DNA of 64,000 nucleotides from DTKD01 sp964494345 (GTDB taxonomy: Bacteria; Armatimonadota; UBA5829). The stretch covers positions 1 through 64,000 of the forward strand of contig CAZBSI010000011.1 in assembly GCA_964494345.1 (NCBI GenBank), given 5' to 3'. Each line of letters opens with the position of its first letter. The stretch's first letter is position 1. Of the stretch, positions 55,471 through 64,000 are shown piece after piece. The notes beneath the pieces are model-generated. The model saw only the letters and a list, made by a program, of their open reading frames with translations, ran no database searches and was not told the DNA's origin. Position numbers and translations under genes: made by a program.

Positions 55471-56195
55471 TGCTCCTCCTCCACAGGCAGGCTTGCCAAA
55501 ACAGGTATAGCGTCTATTGGCTCATCGACGCGCTGATCATTGACGATGTGGCCATCTCTGAACCTTATCACCCGCTGAGCATGTCGGGCAATATCCTCCT
55601 CATGAGTGACTATGACAACGGTCTTGCCTTCTCGATGAAGCTGCTGGAATATAACCATGATCTCCTCGCTGGTGCGAGTGTCGAGGTTACCGGTCGGTTC
55701 ATCGCCGAGTATGATCACAGGGTCGGTAACCAATGCGCGGGCTATAGCCACCCTCTGCTGCTGCCCTCCCGATAGCTCGTTGGGTTTGTGACTCATTCGA
55801 TCTGCCAGTCCCACACGCTCCAATGCCGCTCTGGCTCGCGTTTCGGCGTCTATTACATCGGGGTTGTATAACAACGGCAGCATAACCTGTCGCAGCGCGG
55901 GTCGTCTCGGTATCAGATTAAACGTCTGAAAAACAAAGCCGATTCTGCGGTTCCTTACTTCCGCAAGCTGATCGTCGTCCATACCCGCCACCTCCTGATT
56001 GTCCAGAATGTACGAACCTTCAGTAGGTTTGTCAAGACACCCCACAATGTTCATAAATGTGGACTTACCAGAACCGGATGGCCCCATGATGGCGGCGAAC
56101 TCTCCTTTGTTCACCTCAAGAGAGACACCCTTAAGAGCTCGAACCGGAACGTCCCCCATCAGATATGTTTTATGCAAATCAGTAACTTTGATCAT
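55467..56195 (-). CDS. ABC transporter ATPase, MacB/LolD type
   Basis: A 242-residue ATPase: Walker A GPSGSGKST, Q-loop RIGFVFQTFNLIPRR, signature LSGGQQQRVAIARAL, Walker B VIILGDEPTGNLD and switch His in VIVTHEEDIA. The signature and D-loop region is typical of the MacB/LolD family. It is split from its permease, unlike E. coli MacB. Two other parts of the exporter, adaptor and TolC, are upstream in the operon. Confidence 0.96.
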   Translation of the reverse strand: MIKVTDLHKTYLMGDVPVRALKGVSLEVNKGEFAAIMGPSGSGKSTFMNIVGCLDKPTEGSYILDNQEVAGMDDDQLAEVRNRRIGFVFQTFNLIPRRPALRQVMLPLLYNPDVIDAETRARAALERVGLADRMSHKPNELSGGQQQRVAIARALVTDPVIILGDEPTGNLDTRTSEEIMVIFQQLHREGKTVVIVTHEEDIARHAQRVIRFRDGHIVNDQRVDEPIDAIPVLASLPVEEEQ

Positions 56196-56206
56196 TTTCG
56201 GCCTCC

Positions 56207-57859
56207 TTACATCGGTGGTGGCGGGCCACCTCTTGAAGTCTTAGTTGTCGATTCTTCCTCCGGTATAACGACTGTCTCGCCATCTCTAAGACCTTGGACA
56301 ACTTCACAGTAATCGTCGCCGGTAAGCCCTATCTCCACCTTGCGGATAGTGGGCTTGCCTTGATCCATCACTGTGACTTCCGTGCCGGAATCGGTCTCGA
56401 CGATCGCTTCAACTGCTACATACAGCACATTGTCTTTGCTCTCGATTACAAAGTCACACGTCGCGTTCATCTGAGGTTTCAGGCGCGAATCCGTCTGAGC
56501 CAATTCAACCGTAACAGGCACCGTTGTTACGTTCTGATTAACCTCCGCTTTAGGAGCTATTTTAGTGACTCTAGCCGCGAATAGTTCGTCCGGACAGGCA
56601 TCGACTCTGACATTCACTTTCTGACCTATTCGGATCTTGCCGACATCCATTTCGTCCACATCCACCACAACCTGCATACGGCTTGTATCGGCTATCTCGA
56701 CAATGGTGATTCCGGCCCCGCCGCTTCCGCCGATTGCCTGGCGTCCTCCGGTGACGATGGAACCAATTTCCGCATATTTCTTGACCACAACTCCTGATCG
56801 AGGGGCAACTATCGTTGTGTATCCGAGTTGGGTGGTGGCGTCCTTGACAGCGGCTCGTGATCTCTCGAGTTGAGCGCGAGCCTGCTGTATGTCCTCGGCT
56901 TTCATCTTGTCCTGATACGCCGAAGCCCGAGCGGTGGCAAGCGATGCTATTGCTTGTCGCAAAGTTGCCTGAGCGGCAGCAAGCTCCTTTTTCTTGACGG
57001 TGTCCTGGACGCGGTTAGCCTCAGTCGCTGCGAGTGCGGACTTGGCCTGCGTTACCTTTGAGCGGGCGTTTCTTAAGTCCTGTTCCGACTCATCTTTGGT
57101 TGTGTCGTATTTTTTCTTCGCACTGTCCAGTTGAGCCTTTGCGGTGGCATACCCGGCTTCGATTGAATCTGCCTGGCTTTGTGACACAAAGCCCTTTTCG
57201 AGAAGCGCCTGGTTGCGCTTAAGGGATCGGGAGGCCTCGTCGTATGTGGCTTTTGCCTGATCGTAGCCGGCTTTGGCTGTGGCCATTTTCTGAGGAGCCA
57301 AAGCCGATTCTGTCTGAAGCAGGTTCGCCTCCGCTGATTCCAGGGCGCTCTTAGCTTGGGCTATGGCTTCGGACGTCAGCTTGGGTTGGACCACTGCTTC
57401 TTCCTCAGCCTGCTCGAAACGCTGCCTGCTCGCTTCCACCGACTGGTTCGCTCCTGCGATACTCGCCTCTGTCTGAAGCTGCTGCATACTCAACGCCTGC
57501 TTTGATTGAGCGACTTTTGCGCTGCTGCTTACATAATCGGCTTTTGCTTGTTCAAGGGCTGATATGGAGTCGGATGGATCAATCTTGGCTATCAATTGGC
57601 CAGCCACAACTTTATCGCCTTCGTCTACGGTCAGTTCCACAATCTGTCCGCCGACATTGGACCTTACATCCACCGTGGTCAGTGGCTCCAGGACCCCGCT
57701 GCCTGATACGCTTGCCACCACTGTGCCGTATTTCACGGTGTCGGTCTGAAGATTCGGCGGGGGAGGCGCCTGTCTTGCCCTGAATACGAAGAAACCGGCG
57801 ACCAGTAATATCGCCACAGCTACGATCAAAGGTTTTTTTGTGATCTTTTTTCCTCTCAT
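56207..57859 (-). CDS. Periplasmic adaptor (MacA/HlyD type) with extra-long hairpin
   Basis: A 550-residue membrane-fusion protein, longer than the usual 370-400. N-terminal membrane anchor (PLIVAVAILLVAGFFVFRA), first lipoyl half (VLEPLTTVDVRSNVGGQIVELTVDEGDKV), a long Ala/Gln/Lys-rich coiled coil (about 105-340, over 200 residues), second lipoyl half (TIVAPRSGVVVKKYAEIGSIV), beta-barrel and membrane-proximal domains, and a Gly/Pro tail. It links the MacB-type permease to TolC. Its ATG overlaps the TolC gene's TGA (ATGA). Confidence 0.94.
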   Translation of the reverse strand: MRGKKITKKPLIVAVAILLVAGFFVFRARQAPPPPNLQTDTVKYGTVVASVSGSGVLEPLTTVDVRSNVGGQIVELTVDEGDKVVAGQLIAKIDPSDSISALEQAKADYVSSSAKVAQSKQALSMQQLQTEASIAGANQSVEASRQRFEQAEEEAVVQPKLTSEAIAQAKSALESAEANLLQTESALAPQKMATAKAGYDQAKATYDEASRSLKRNQALLEKGFVSQSQADSIEAGYATAKAQLDSAKKKYDTTKDESEQDLRNARSKVTQAKSALAATEANRVQDTVKKKELAAAQATLRQAIASLATARASAYQDKMKAEDIQQARAQLERSRAAVKDATTQLGYTTIVAPRSGVVVKKYAEIGSIVTGGRQAIGGSGGAGITIVEIADTSRMQVVVDVDEMDVGKIRIGQKVNVRVDACPDELFAARVTKIAPKAEVNQNVTTVPVTVELAQTDSRLKPQMNATCDFVIESKDNVLYVAVEAIVETDSGTEVTVMDQGKPTIRKVEIGLTGDDYCEVVQGLRDGETVVIPEEESTTKTSRGGPPPPM

Positions 57860-59145
57860 TTTACACCTCCCTGACCGACAACATATTCCATTTGAGCGAC
57901 GGCGATATGATAGTCATATAGGGCCTGAACATTATCACTCTGCGCAGTTATAGCTTGCACTTCGGCGTTAAGTAGATCCAGCGTGGTGCCCAGTCCAAGC
58001 GAATACCTTTCCTGTTGAGCCTGATAATTGACGTTTGCGGCTTCCAGGCTGGCGACGCTTGCTTCCATTCTCTGCTTGGTAGTCGTTAAGTTCAGATAAG
58101 CATCTTCCACTTGTGATTGTATGTCCCTGCCTACCTGCTGTTCTTGTAGTTTAGCGTTGGACTGATTGACCTTGGCTTCCTTATATGCTGCGCGATTTGC
58201 GCCGCCATTGAAGATGTCGAAGACTACGCCACCCACCATCTGCGTACCGCTGCTGGAGAACCCGCCCGATACCTGGCGTTGATAGTTCGCCGAGATTACC
58301 GGTCGAGGGTAGAGATTGATCCGCGCTGACCTCACGGAACTCCGAGACGCATCTGCGGCAGCTTTGGATTGCAGCACATCCGGACGAGATTTTAACCCGG
58401 TCTCCAGATAATCTTCCAGAGAGCCGATCTCTATTTTCGGTTCGTCAGAAACATCCCGGATATCGAATCCCTGCCGGGTCTCCAACCCCATCACACTTTG
58501 CAGTTGGATGGCCGATGACCGCACTTTGCTCTGCGCAGAGAGTAGACTGACCCGCGCGCCGGCAAGTTGGGCTTCGATGGGAAGAACGTCAATCCTCGCG
58601 GCTTCACCTTCTTTGGCACGCGCCCGTACCTGATCTCGCAGGCTTTCGTTGTACGTTACATTTGTCTGCGCAACCGAGGCAAGACGCTTTGCTCGAAGCA
58701 GTTCGTAGTAAGCATTGCTTACATTGAATATGATCGTCTGCTGAGTTCGTGACAGCCCAGCGGTGCTTTGAGTCACTTCATGGCGAGCACGCTGTGTGTT
58801 GGCTTCGCGCAGACCGCCGTCCCACACGCTCTGGTTTACTGTAAGTGCGGTGCCCGTGGTTGTTCGTTCGAGAACGCTATCGGATCCCCAAACGAACGCG
58901 TTGTTTTGCAGTGAAAGCTGAGGAAAGTAACTGCTCATTGCGCTGGCTGAGCGGCTTTTGGCCGCGAGCACGTTGTTTTCCGCAATCAGTACGTCGGTGT
59001 TTTGCGCGAGCGCTACGGATATGCATTCGCCCAGATCAAGTGCAGCAGGCGTCTCGGCTTGATCCGCACTGACGAACGGGCAAACGGCAAATATCATCAA
59101 TAGCGCGATAATACAACATTGTAGGCTTGTTCCTGGATTCGCCAC
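57856..59145 (-). CDS. TolC-family outer membrane efflux protein
   Basis: A 429-residue outer membrane factor with a signal peptide (CCIIALLMIFAVCPFVSA). Two repeats of the OEP fold are visible (LDLGECISVALAQNTDVLIAENN and LETGLKSRPDVLQSKAAADA), with the conserved end LSLGLGTTLDLLNAEVQ-type sequence (here YSLGLGTTLDLLNAEVQAI). It is the exit duct of the tripartite exporter. GTG start with GGAGG upstream. First gene of the operon, behind a possible TetR operator. Confidence 0.94.
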   Translation of the reverse strand: MANPGTSLQCCIIALLMIFAVCPFVSADQAETPAALDLGECISVALAQNTDVLIAENNVLAAKSRSASAMSSYFPQLSLQNNAFVWGSDSVLERTTTGTALTVNQSVWDGGLREANTQRARHEVTQSTAGLSRTQQTIIFNVSNAYYELLRAKRLASVAQTNVTYNESLRDQVRARAKEGEAARIDVLPIEAQLAGARVSLLSAQSKVRSSAIQLQSVMGLETRQGFDIRDVSDEPKIEIGSLEDYLETGLKSRPDVLQSKAAADASRSSVRSARINLYPRPVISANYQRQVSGGFSSSGTQMVGGVVFDIFNGGANRAAYKEAKVNQSNAKLQEQQVGRDIQSQVEDAYLNLTTTKQRMEASVASLEAANVNYQAQQERYSLGLGTTLDLLNAEVQAITAQSDNVQALYDYHIAVAQMEYVVGQGGVK

Positions 59146-59175
59146 ATCAACCTCCCTAATACAATCCAGCTAGTA

Positions 59176-59193
59176 TACCGAACATTCAGTCAA
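59176..59193 (-). promoter_or_regulatory. Candidate TetR operator overlapping the efflux promoter
   Basis: On the minus strand TTGACTGAATGTTCGGTA overlaps a TATACT -10 element (59172-59177). It shares GACTGAAYG with the site in front of the tetR gene (59911-59928). Confidence 0.5.
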
Positions 59194-59269
59194 CATTTTT
59201 GCCGACAGAAACGCCTGCCGCCAAAATACACTCGGCCGGGTTATTAAGTTCGTAAACTCGATAGTTTCG

Positions 59270-59887
59270 CTATGAAGCGGCAACCCCTGTCGCCATGATG
59301 TCCATAGCGAGATCTATATCTCCATCCGCGTCTCTATCCGTTTCCATATCCGACTCTCTCCGGATATGCATCATCACCAGCGAATGCACGATCCCCATTA
59401 TGATATGCACAGCCCTGTCTGCGTCCATACTGCGGAGTTCACCCTTTGCGATACCCTCTTCAACGATTGTCTTCAATAGCGATGTTACTTCGTCGAAAGG
59501 CTTCCGGATGTCGATATCCGACGACAGGTTGCCCTCAAGTTCAGCGCGCATTGCAATACGACCAATATTGGGTCGGTTTGCGTGCAGTTGTCGAAATAGT
59601 GTCGTAAAGCGTCGAATTCTGCCGAGTGCAGTATCTTCGTGTGCATAGGCCGCCTGAGCAACGTCGATGATGCACTGGCCGCCGTCTCGCAGGATCGAAT
59701 CGTGAAGCGCTCGTTTGTCTTTGAAATAGTAATATATCAGCGCCCTCCCTACGCCGGCAGCTTCGGTAATATCGCTAATGGAAGTGGCGTCAAATCCCCT
59801 ATCCGCAAATAACTGCCCTGCTGCGTTCATAATTCTCAGCCTCACGTGGGGCTGGTCAGTCAATTGATTGTCAATCGAATCAGTCAT
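59270..59887 (-). CDS. TetR/AcrR family regulator of the efflux operon
   Basis: A 205-residue regulator. The N-terminal helix-turn-helix is DRGFDATSISDITEAAGVGRALIYYYFKDKRALHDSIL (about 30-67), the classical TetR signature. The C-terminal part is an all-helical ligand-binding domain with acidic Asp-rich end. It sits directly upstream of the TolC-MacA-MacB operon on the same strand. ATG 59887 with GGAGG. Likely a repressor released by the exported compound. Confidence 0.93.
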   Translation of the reverse strand: MTDSIDNQLTDQPHVRLRIMNAAGQLFADRGFDATSISDITEAAGVGRALIYYYFKDKRALHDSILRDGGQCIIDVAQAAYAHEDTALGRIRRFTTLFRQLHANRPNIGRIAMRAELEGNLSSDIDIRKPFDEVTSLLKTIVEEGIAKGELRSMDADRAVHIIMGIVHSLVMMHIRRESDMETDRDADGDIDLAMDIMATGVAAS

Positions 59888-59910
59888 TTCTCGCAACCTC
59901 CATTCTTACA

Positions 59911-59928
59911 GACTGAACGGTCGTTCAT
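59911..59928. promoter_or_regulatory. Candidate TetR autoregulatory operator
   Basis: GACTGAACGGTCGTTCAT contains the dyad TGAACG-GT-CGTTCA (6-bp perfect arms), 24 bases before the tetR ATG. The ACTGAACG motif is typical of TetR-family operators. Confidence 0.7.
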
Positions 59929-60078
59929 ATTGTTCCATACCTCAGCCGACATGTCAAGCTCCAGGGCCAAAAAATATTATGCATATTGTTGAGCGACGAT
60001 CATAGCATACCGGGAATTCACTTAGCCTGGTACGGTTCTGCGTCACAACAGCCAATCTGTGATATAATAACTAAGCAC

Positions 60079-60154
60079 GCACCCGTAGCTCAGTGGATAG
60101 AGCGCTTGCCTCCGGAGCAAGAAGTCGGGCGTTCGAATCGCCCCGGGTGCGCCA
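60079..60154 (+). tRNA. tRNA-Arg(CCG)
   Basis: GCACCCG acceptor pairs with CGGGTGC. TAGCTCAGTGGATAGAGC is the D region, anticodon loop CTCCGGA (anticodon CCG), GGCGTTCGAATCGCC T arm region, discriminator G and encoded CCA. Length is 76 nt. A TATAAT lies 11 bases upstream (60063-60068). Confidence 0.97.
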
Positions 60155-60245
60155 TTTTCCACTTTATCCGCCCCCTTTAGCCCTTCCATTTGCCATTCGA
60201 TGTTGTATAATGCAGGCGTTGCTGAGGTTATGAAAGGAGTCTGTT

Positions 60246-62027
60246 ATGCGAATGCACCTATTCGTCGCGGCCGCATTGGTCGCGCTTATTGGCAATCAGG
60301 GAGGAGCAGATATGAACCTGGTACAAAATGGCCGGTCCGATTACAGCATCGTGCTGGCTAAAGACGCATCACCATCAGAACATTTCGCAGCAAGCGAGCT
60401 AAAATTGTTCATCGGAGAGATGTCCGGCGCAGTTCTAAAGTATGCTGAAGACAACGGCCAAGTGCCTCAAAAGGCGATCCTGTTAGGAGATTCCAAAGCT
60501 CTGCAGTCGCTGGGAGTGAATGTCAATTTCGCCGACCTCGGCGAAGAGGGCTTTACTATTAAAACCGTGGGCGACCGCATCATCATCGCTGGCGGCAGGC
60601 TTCGCGGCACGATGTACGGCGCTTATGAGTTTCTGGAGAGGCTTGGATGCAGATTTCTAACAGACACTGTAAACAAGGTCCCCAAGACAAAAGACATAAC
60701 CATCAGCGACCTCGATATAACCCAGAAGCCGGTCTTTGAATACCGTGACGTATATATTCGAGAGGCAATGACCCCGAACTACGCCGCCCGAAATCGCGGC
60801 AACAGCTTCATGGCCAAAATCGACCGCAAGCGGGGAGGAAATATCGCCTACTATCCGTTTGTGCACAGCTTTAACCAACTGGTGCCTCTTGAAAAGTATT
60901 GGGACAGTCATCCGGAATATTTCTCGATGATTGAAGGCAAGCGCACTAAAGATCACACGCAGTTATGCATGTCGAACCCGGAAGTGGTGAAGATCGCGAC
61001 AGAGACCGTAATGGGTTGGATGCACGACCACCCCGAGGCCAGGATATATTCTGTCTCTCAAAACGACTGGTATAACAACTGCCAGTGCCCGAATTGCAAG
61101 GCAATCGACGAGGAGGAGGGCAGCCCGTCGGGTTTGATGCTCCGATTTGTCAACGCTATTGCAGAGGAGACCTCTAAAGTCTATCCGGACAAGCTGATCG
61201 ACACTCTGGCCTACCAGTGGACAGAGAAGCCGCCGAAGATCACTAAGCTGCACCCCAACGTTCGCGCCCGATTGTGCCCTATCTTCTGCTGCGAGTCGCA
61301 TCCTTATGAAACCTGCGGCACCAATGAGAACAAGGCATTCATCGACAACCTGCTCGAGTGGGGCAAGATCACCGATCAGCTTTACATCTGGCACTACAAC
61401 ACCAGCTTCGCGCATTATCTGAACCCGTTCCCCGATTTTTGGCAGTTGATGGACACTGCGAAGCTGTATAAGCGGCAGGGTGTCAAGGGGATATTCTGGG
61501 AGGGTTCTTATCCTCCGGGCGGCGGCGGGGAGATGGCGTATCTGCGCTCATATCTGCTATCCAAGATCACCTGGGACCCGGACATCGACGGCAATGAGGT
61601 AATGCGTGAGTTTTGCGACGACTACTACGGCAAGAGCGGCAAGTATATCTATGAATATGTGCAGCTTCTTCTGAACAAGGTGACCAGGGATCATATCCAT
61701 ATGAAGATTTGGGCCACCCCGACAGAGCCGTTTTTGACCCCGGAGGTCATAGCCGCATCCGACGAGCTTTTCGACAAAGCCGAGGCGGCTGCGGAGTCCG
61801 ATGAGACTCTGGACAGAGTCAAGCACGACCGCATCCCTATCCAGTATGTGAAACTGATGCAGCCGATTATGAACAAGCAAGTCAAGGGCAAGGAAGCGGA
61901 GTATCTCAAAAAACTCGATGACTTTGTTGCGATGTGCAGAAGCAGAGGCATGACCCACATCAGCGAATGGGAGGATCTCGGCGCATACCACGAGAGAATG
62001 AAGAAGGCCATCGAAGGCAAGGAATAA
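60246..62027 (+). CDS. Exported DUF4838 family protein (GH67-like)
   Basis: A 593-residue exported protein with a signal peptide (MHLFVAAALVALIGNQGGA). N-terminal domain about 30-130 resembles the N-terminal domain of alpha-glucuronidases (HFAASELKLFIGEMSGA, LRGTMYGAYEFLERLGCRFL). DUF4838 follows (about 165-440): HSFNQLVPLEKYWDSHPEYFSM, VSQNDWYNNCQCPNCKAID, LDTLAYQWTEKPPK, LYIWHYNTSFAHYLNPFPDF. The family is linked to polysaccharide breakdown. GAAAGGAG lies before ATG. Confidence 0.92.
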   Translation: MRMHLFVAAALVALIGNQGGADMNLVQNGRSDYSIVLAKDASPSEHFAASELKLFIGEMSGAVLKYAEDNGQVPQKAILLGDSKALQSLGVNVNFADLGEEGFTIKTVGDRIIIAGGRLRGTMYGAYEFLERLGCRFLTDTVNKVPKTKDITISDLDITQKPVFEYRDVYIREAMTPNYAARNRGNSFMAKIDRKRGGNIAYYPFVHSFNQLVPLEKYWDSHPEYFSMIEGKRTKDHTQLCMSNPEVVKIATETVMGWMHDHPEARIYSVSQNDWYNNCQCPNCKAIDEEEGSPSGLMLRFVNAIAEETSKVYPDKLIDTLAYQWTEKPPKITKLHPNVRARLCPIFCCESHPYETCGTNENKAFIDNLLEWGKITDQLYIWHYNTSFAHYLNPFPDFWQLMDTAKLYKRQGVKGIFWEGSYPPGGGGEMAYLRSYLLSKITWDPDIDGNEVMREFCDDYYGKSGKYIYEYVQLLLNKVTRDHIHMKIWATPTEPFLTPEVIAASDELFDKAEAAAESDETLDRVKHDRIPIQYVKLMQPIMNKQVKGKEAEYLKKLDDFVAMCRSRGMTHISEWEDLGAYHERMKKAIEGKE

Positions 62028-62398
62028 ACGTAGATAGATGCCAATCTACGAATTGCAGTAGTACGATAGGTGGCGATTTCCCAATCGCCACCTCGTAACC
62101 AAATCCAACCTCCAACTTCTAACTACTAACTTCCAAACCGTAGTGGCCGATCTCCGTCTCGACCAACCCTTTCACCTGTGCACTTCGGGCGGGGATAGAA
62201 ACCGACCCCTGCATTTTGGTTGTCTGGAACTCAGAAATCCGGCGCTCCCATACTACGTCATAATTCGCCAATAATTATGTTACCCTGCGCCCCCAATATA
62301 TGTCATCCTGCGCGCAGTCGCAGGATCACGTCCCGCTTATCCTCGCCGTGGATTCCGCGACTACGCGGAATGATTGTTATCTCCTCCAAGCCTCCAAC
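62028..62398. repeat. Non-coding gap with three kinds of dispersed repeats
   Basis: The palindrome GGTGGCGATTTCCCAATCGCCACC stands at 62069-62092, a relative of 18337-18360 and 23508-23535. GTAGTGGCCGATCTCCGTCT with GGGCGGGGATAGAAACC at 62140-62205 matches the repeat split by the IS at 1-1860. GTCATCCTGCGCGCAGTCGC near 62300 is a GTCATT-type repeat. A short hairpin CGTAGAT/ATCTACG (62029-62050) follows the DUF4838 stop. No gene is seen. Confidence 0.75.
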
Positions 62399-63220
62399 TT
62401 AGCACAGCGGCTCAAGAATAGCGATCGCCTTCTTGATATCCGCAATCTGCTGGTCTCCGCTGATCTCTCGCTCTATGGTCAGCGCCCCCGCATAACCAAA
62501 CGACTTGAGCTTCGGCACTAAAACCGGGAAGTTCACTCGCCCTTCTCCCATCGGCTTCTCTACACCGAGCTTGCTGGGTTCGGTGGGATATTCTCCATCC
62601 TTGGCGTGCACTCCTCGCACATAAGGTCCGATAATATCCAGCGCATCAACCGGGTTCGCCTTGCCATACATCAACAAGTTGGCGGGATCCAGGTTTATGC
62701 CCAGATTTCCTGTGCCTATGTCAGTGATCGCCCGCAGCAGGGTAATTGGGGTTTCCTGGCCGGTTTCGAAACAAAAATGCAGACCGAGCTCTTTATTTCG
62801 CATCGCAACTGTACGCAGCGCCTCAATGGTCCCCTCATACAGCGGGTCGGTCGGGTTTTCCGGTATAAAACCCGCGTGGGTGATGGTATCCGGTACCCCC
62901 AGCTTCGAGGCGAACTCAGCCCCTTTAAGCAGCGCATCAACGCGCATCTGCCTCATCTCAACAGGCACCAGGCCGATGGTAGTCGGGCCTTCTGTGAAGT
63001 TCCAGGCATGTTTGCCCGGTGTGCCGGTCCAAAGCGCCGATATCTCCACGTCATAATCCACGCATGCCTTCTTAACCCGGGCCGCGTTTTCATCGGTATA
63101 GCTTTCGGGATCCCATGTCGAGAGCTGGCAGCTTCCCAGCCCAAGATTTCGCACCTTTTTAATCTCCGTCTCAATTTCGTGCCCCATCGAAACAAGAACA
63201 CCAATCTTCAACTTCGCCAT
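62399..63220 (-). CDS. Sugar phosphate isomerase/epimerase (AP endonuclease 2 fold)
   Basis: A 273-residue xylose-isomerase-like TIM barrel protein. Motifs: KIGVLVSMGHEIETEIKKVRNLGLGSCQLSTWD, THAGFIPENP, HFCFETGQETPITL, LGINLDPANLLMYGK, VRGVHAKDGEYP and GALTIEREISGDQQ. Glu and His metal ligands (E in FETGQ, D in NLDPAN, H in VHAKD, E in TIERE) are present. Members act on sugars such as inosose, tagatose or hydroxypyruvate. GAGGAG precedes ATG. Convergent with DUF4838. Confidence 0.92.
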   Translation of the reverse strand: MAKLKIGVLVSMGHEIETEIKKVRNLGLGSCQLSTWDPESYTDENAARVKKACVDYDVEISALWTGTPGKHAWNFTEGPTTIGLVPVEMRQMRVDALLKGAEFASKLGVPDTITHAGFIPENPTDPLYEGTIEALRTVAMRNKELGLHFCFETGQETPITLLRAITDIGTGNLGINLDPANLLMYGKANPVDALDIIGPYVRGVHAKDGEYPTEPSKLGVEKPMGEGRVNFPVLVPKLKSFGYAGALTIEREISGDQQIADIKKAIAILEPLC

Positions 63221-63376
63221 TTTTCAGACTCCTCACGTTGATCCATTCAAGTAACCCTTCTCCCATCACCTGCATTCTTCCTGCCGCCATAACGCTATGT
63301 CACGAAGGAGGTGCGTGGGTAAAGCTATAAGCGTCTACTGCTTCTTAATCAAATGAAAATAATTGAGGAATATTTC

Positions 63377-64000
63377 ATGCATAGAGCTTTCTGGAGCCTC
63401 GCACCGGCGACGGATGGACGAGACGACAAGTGGTTCTTCGATAAAAGCGTATGGCAGAAGATGTTTCGCACTATGCACGGCTGCGGCTTCAACTGCCTTT
63501 TCTTCTTTAATGAAAATCCATTCGCTACTATGATCGACGCATCGGCATATCCCGACGCGAAGGTCTTCGATGATGCATCCGCTGTGGATTATCGACAGAT
63601 GTATCATTGGATATTGGAGGCTGCCCTGGACTACGACATAGCGCCTTACCTCGCCTTCAACGCCAGCCAATCTGACCTCGACTTTATCCGGGAATGCATG
63701 CGCGCTTTGCTGGATGACTACCCGGTGCTGCGGGGCTTGATAATAGGCGGACTCAATAGCGAATCGACTATGGATTTGGCGCAGCGGGGGATAGTGGATG
63801 TGCTGGATGCGGTCAGGCCGGATGCCTCTTTGTATCTGCAATCCGACGAGAGTTCAGATGAGATCATCGAAATAACCCGCCGGGGCAATCGAAAGATCGG
63901 CTATCTTGTCAAATATACTCACGATCACCTCGTTGACGAGAACCCCGATGAGCAGTTCACCGGATGGATAGACGAGGTAGAGGCGGACAATGTCATTGCC
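63377..64000 (+). CDS. Glycan-related TIM-barrel-like protein, truncated by window end
   Basis: An open frame of 208 codons from ATG 63377 to the last base, with no stop. TTGAGGAA lies seven bases before the ATG; an ATG 24 bases upstream is also in frame. The translation begins MHRAFWSLAPATDGRDDKWF and continues LIIGGLNSESTMDLAQRGIV and IGYLVKYTHDHLVDENPDEQ. The style (WSLAPATDGR, HGCGFNCLFFFNENPF) suits a glycosidase-type TIM barrel, but the part seen is not enough for a family. The opposite strand frame across 63335-63841 looks like a shadow. Confidence 0.6.
   Translation, partial: MHRAFWSLAPATDGRDDKWFFDKSVWQKMFRTMHGCGFNCLFFFNENPFATMIDASAYPDAKVFDDASAVDYRQMYHWILEAALDYDIAPYLAFNASQSDLDFIRECMRALLDDYPVLRGLIIGGLNSESTMDLAQRGIVDVLDAVRPDASLYLQSDESSDEIIEITRRGNRKIGYLVKYTHDHLVDENPDEQFTGWIDEVEADNVIA

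Noticed and set aside
63335..63841. 168-codon minus frame at the right edge
   Set aside because: The plus frame from 63377 stays open to the window end with a ribosome-binding site and better composition; the minus frame is a shadow.

Overview
The window is a chromosomal segment of a free-living, probably diderm bacterium of moderate GC. The organism is not named by any marker here. The mix of PEP-CTERM proteins, a TIGR03790-type secreted protein, a DUF1854/ABC transporter pair, DUF4838 and TIM-barrel glycan proteins, TolC-type efflux, a PyrR-controlled pyr operon and an apparent c-di-AMP riboswitch is most reminiscent to me of Armatimonadota or a neighbouring phylum. That placement is inference only.

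Layout. 1-1860: an apparently intact IS1182-family element inserted in a dispersed non-coding repeat. 1934-3745: a secreted GH2 glycosidase. 3809-11286 (minus): DUF1854 plus ABC exporter, an Lrp-type effector domain, QueG, a Lon-like protease and a PRC-barrel protein. 11416-18291 (plus): a six-PAS sensor with an RsbW-type ATPase, a small membrane protein, a TIGR03790 protein and two paralogous PEP-CTERM proteins. 18495-28008: tRNA-Ser, an NrfA-type pentahaem cytochrome, then pyrR-pyrB-pyrC-pyrE-carA-carB behind a consensus promoter and a PyrR attenuator. The CarA protein has lost its glutaminase catalytic residues. 28256-33945: a membrane protein, then a set of secreted proteins including one with 30 cysteines. 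34133-41120: secA, prfB (with programmed frameshift), a 5'-nucleotidase C-domain protein, an M28 peptidase and a PHP phosphatase. 41101-46200 (minus): RidA, an inositol-phosphatase-family enzyme, a TIM-barrel secreted protein, an NlpC/P60 peptidase and a DHOD-like flavoprotein. 46435-50410: a Met-rich Spy-like protein and a 1034-residue LamG-type secreted protein. 50543-51055: a 178-bp tandem repeat. 51158-54231: a c-di-AMP-type riboswitch ahead of an opine-dehydrogenase-like gene coupled to a B12-binding mutase-like gene. 54256-59887 (minus): a MacAB-TolC-type efflux operon and its TetR regulator. 60079-64000: tRNA-Arg, a DUF4838 protein, a sugar isomerase and a truncated glycan-type gene.

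How the parts work together. The pyr operon covers carbamoyl phosphate to OMP apart from dihydroorotate oxidation and OMP decarboxylation. With a CarA that looks unable to hydrolyse glutamine, CarB would have to use free ammonia, and an ammonia-forming nitrite reductase gene lies directly upstream. The riboswitch/opine-dehydrogenase/B12 operon is the best candidate for an undescribed pathway, since c-di-AMP riboswitches usually control osmotic, potassium or cell-wall genes. The 29383-33945 cluster looks like an envelope metal-handling or disulfide-rich secreted system with no named counterpart known to me. Several families of short palindromic or tandem repeats fill the intergenic regions.
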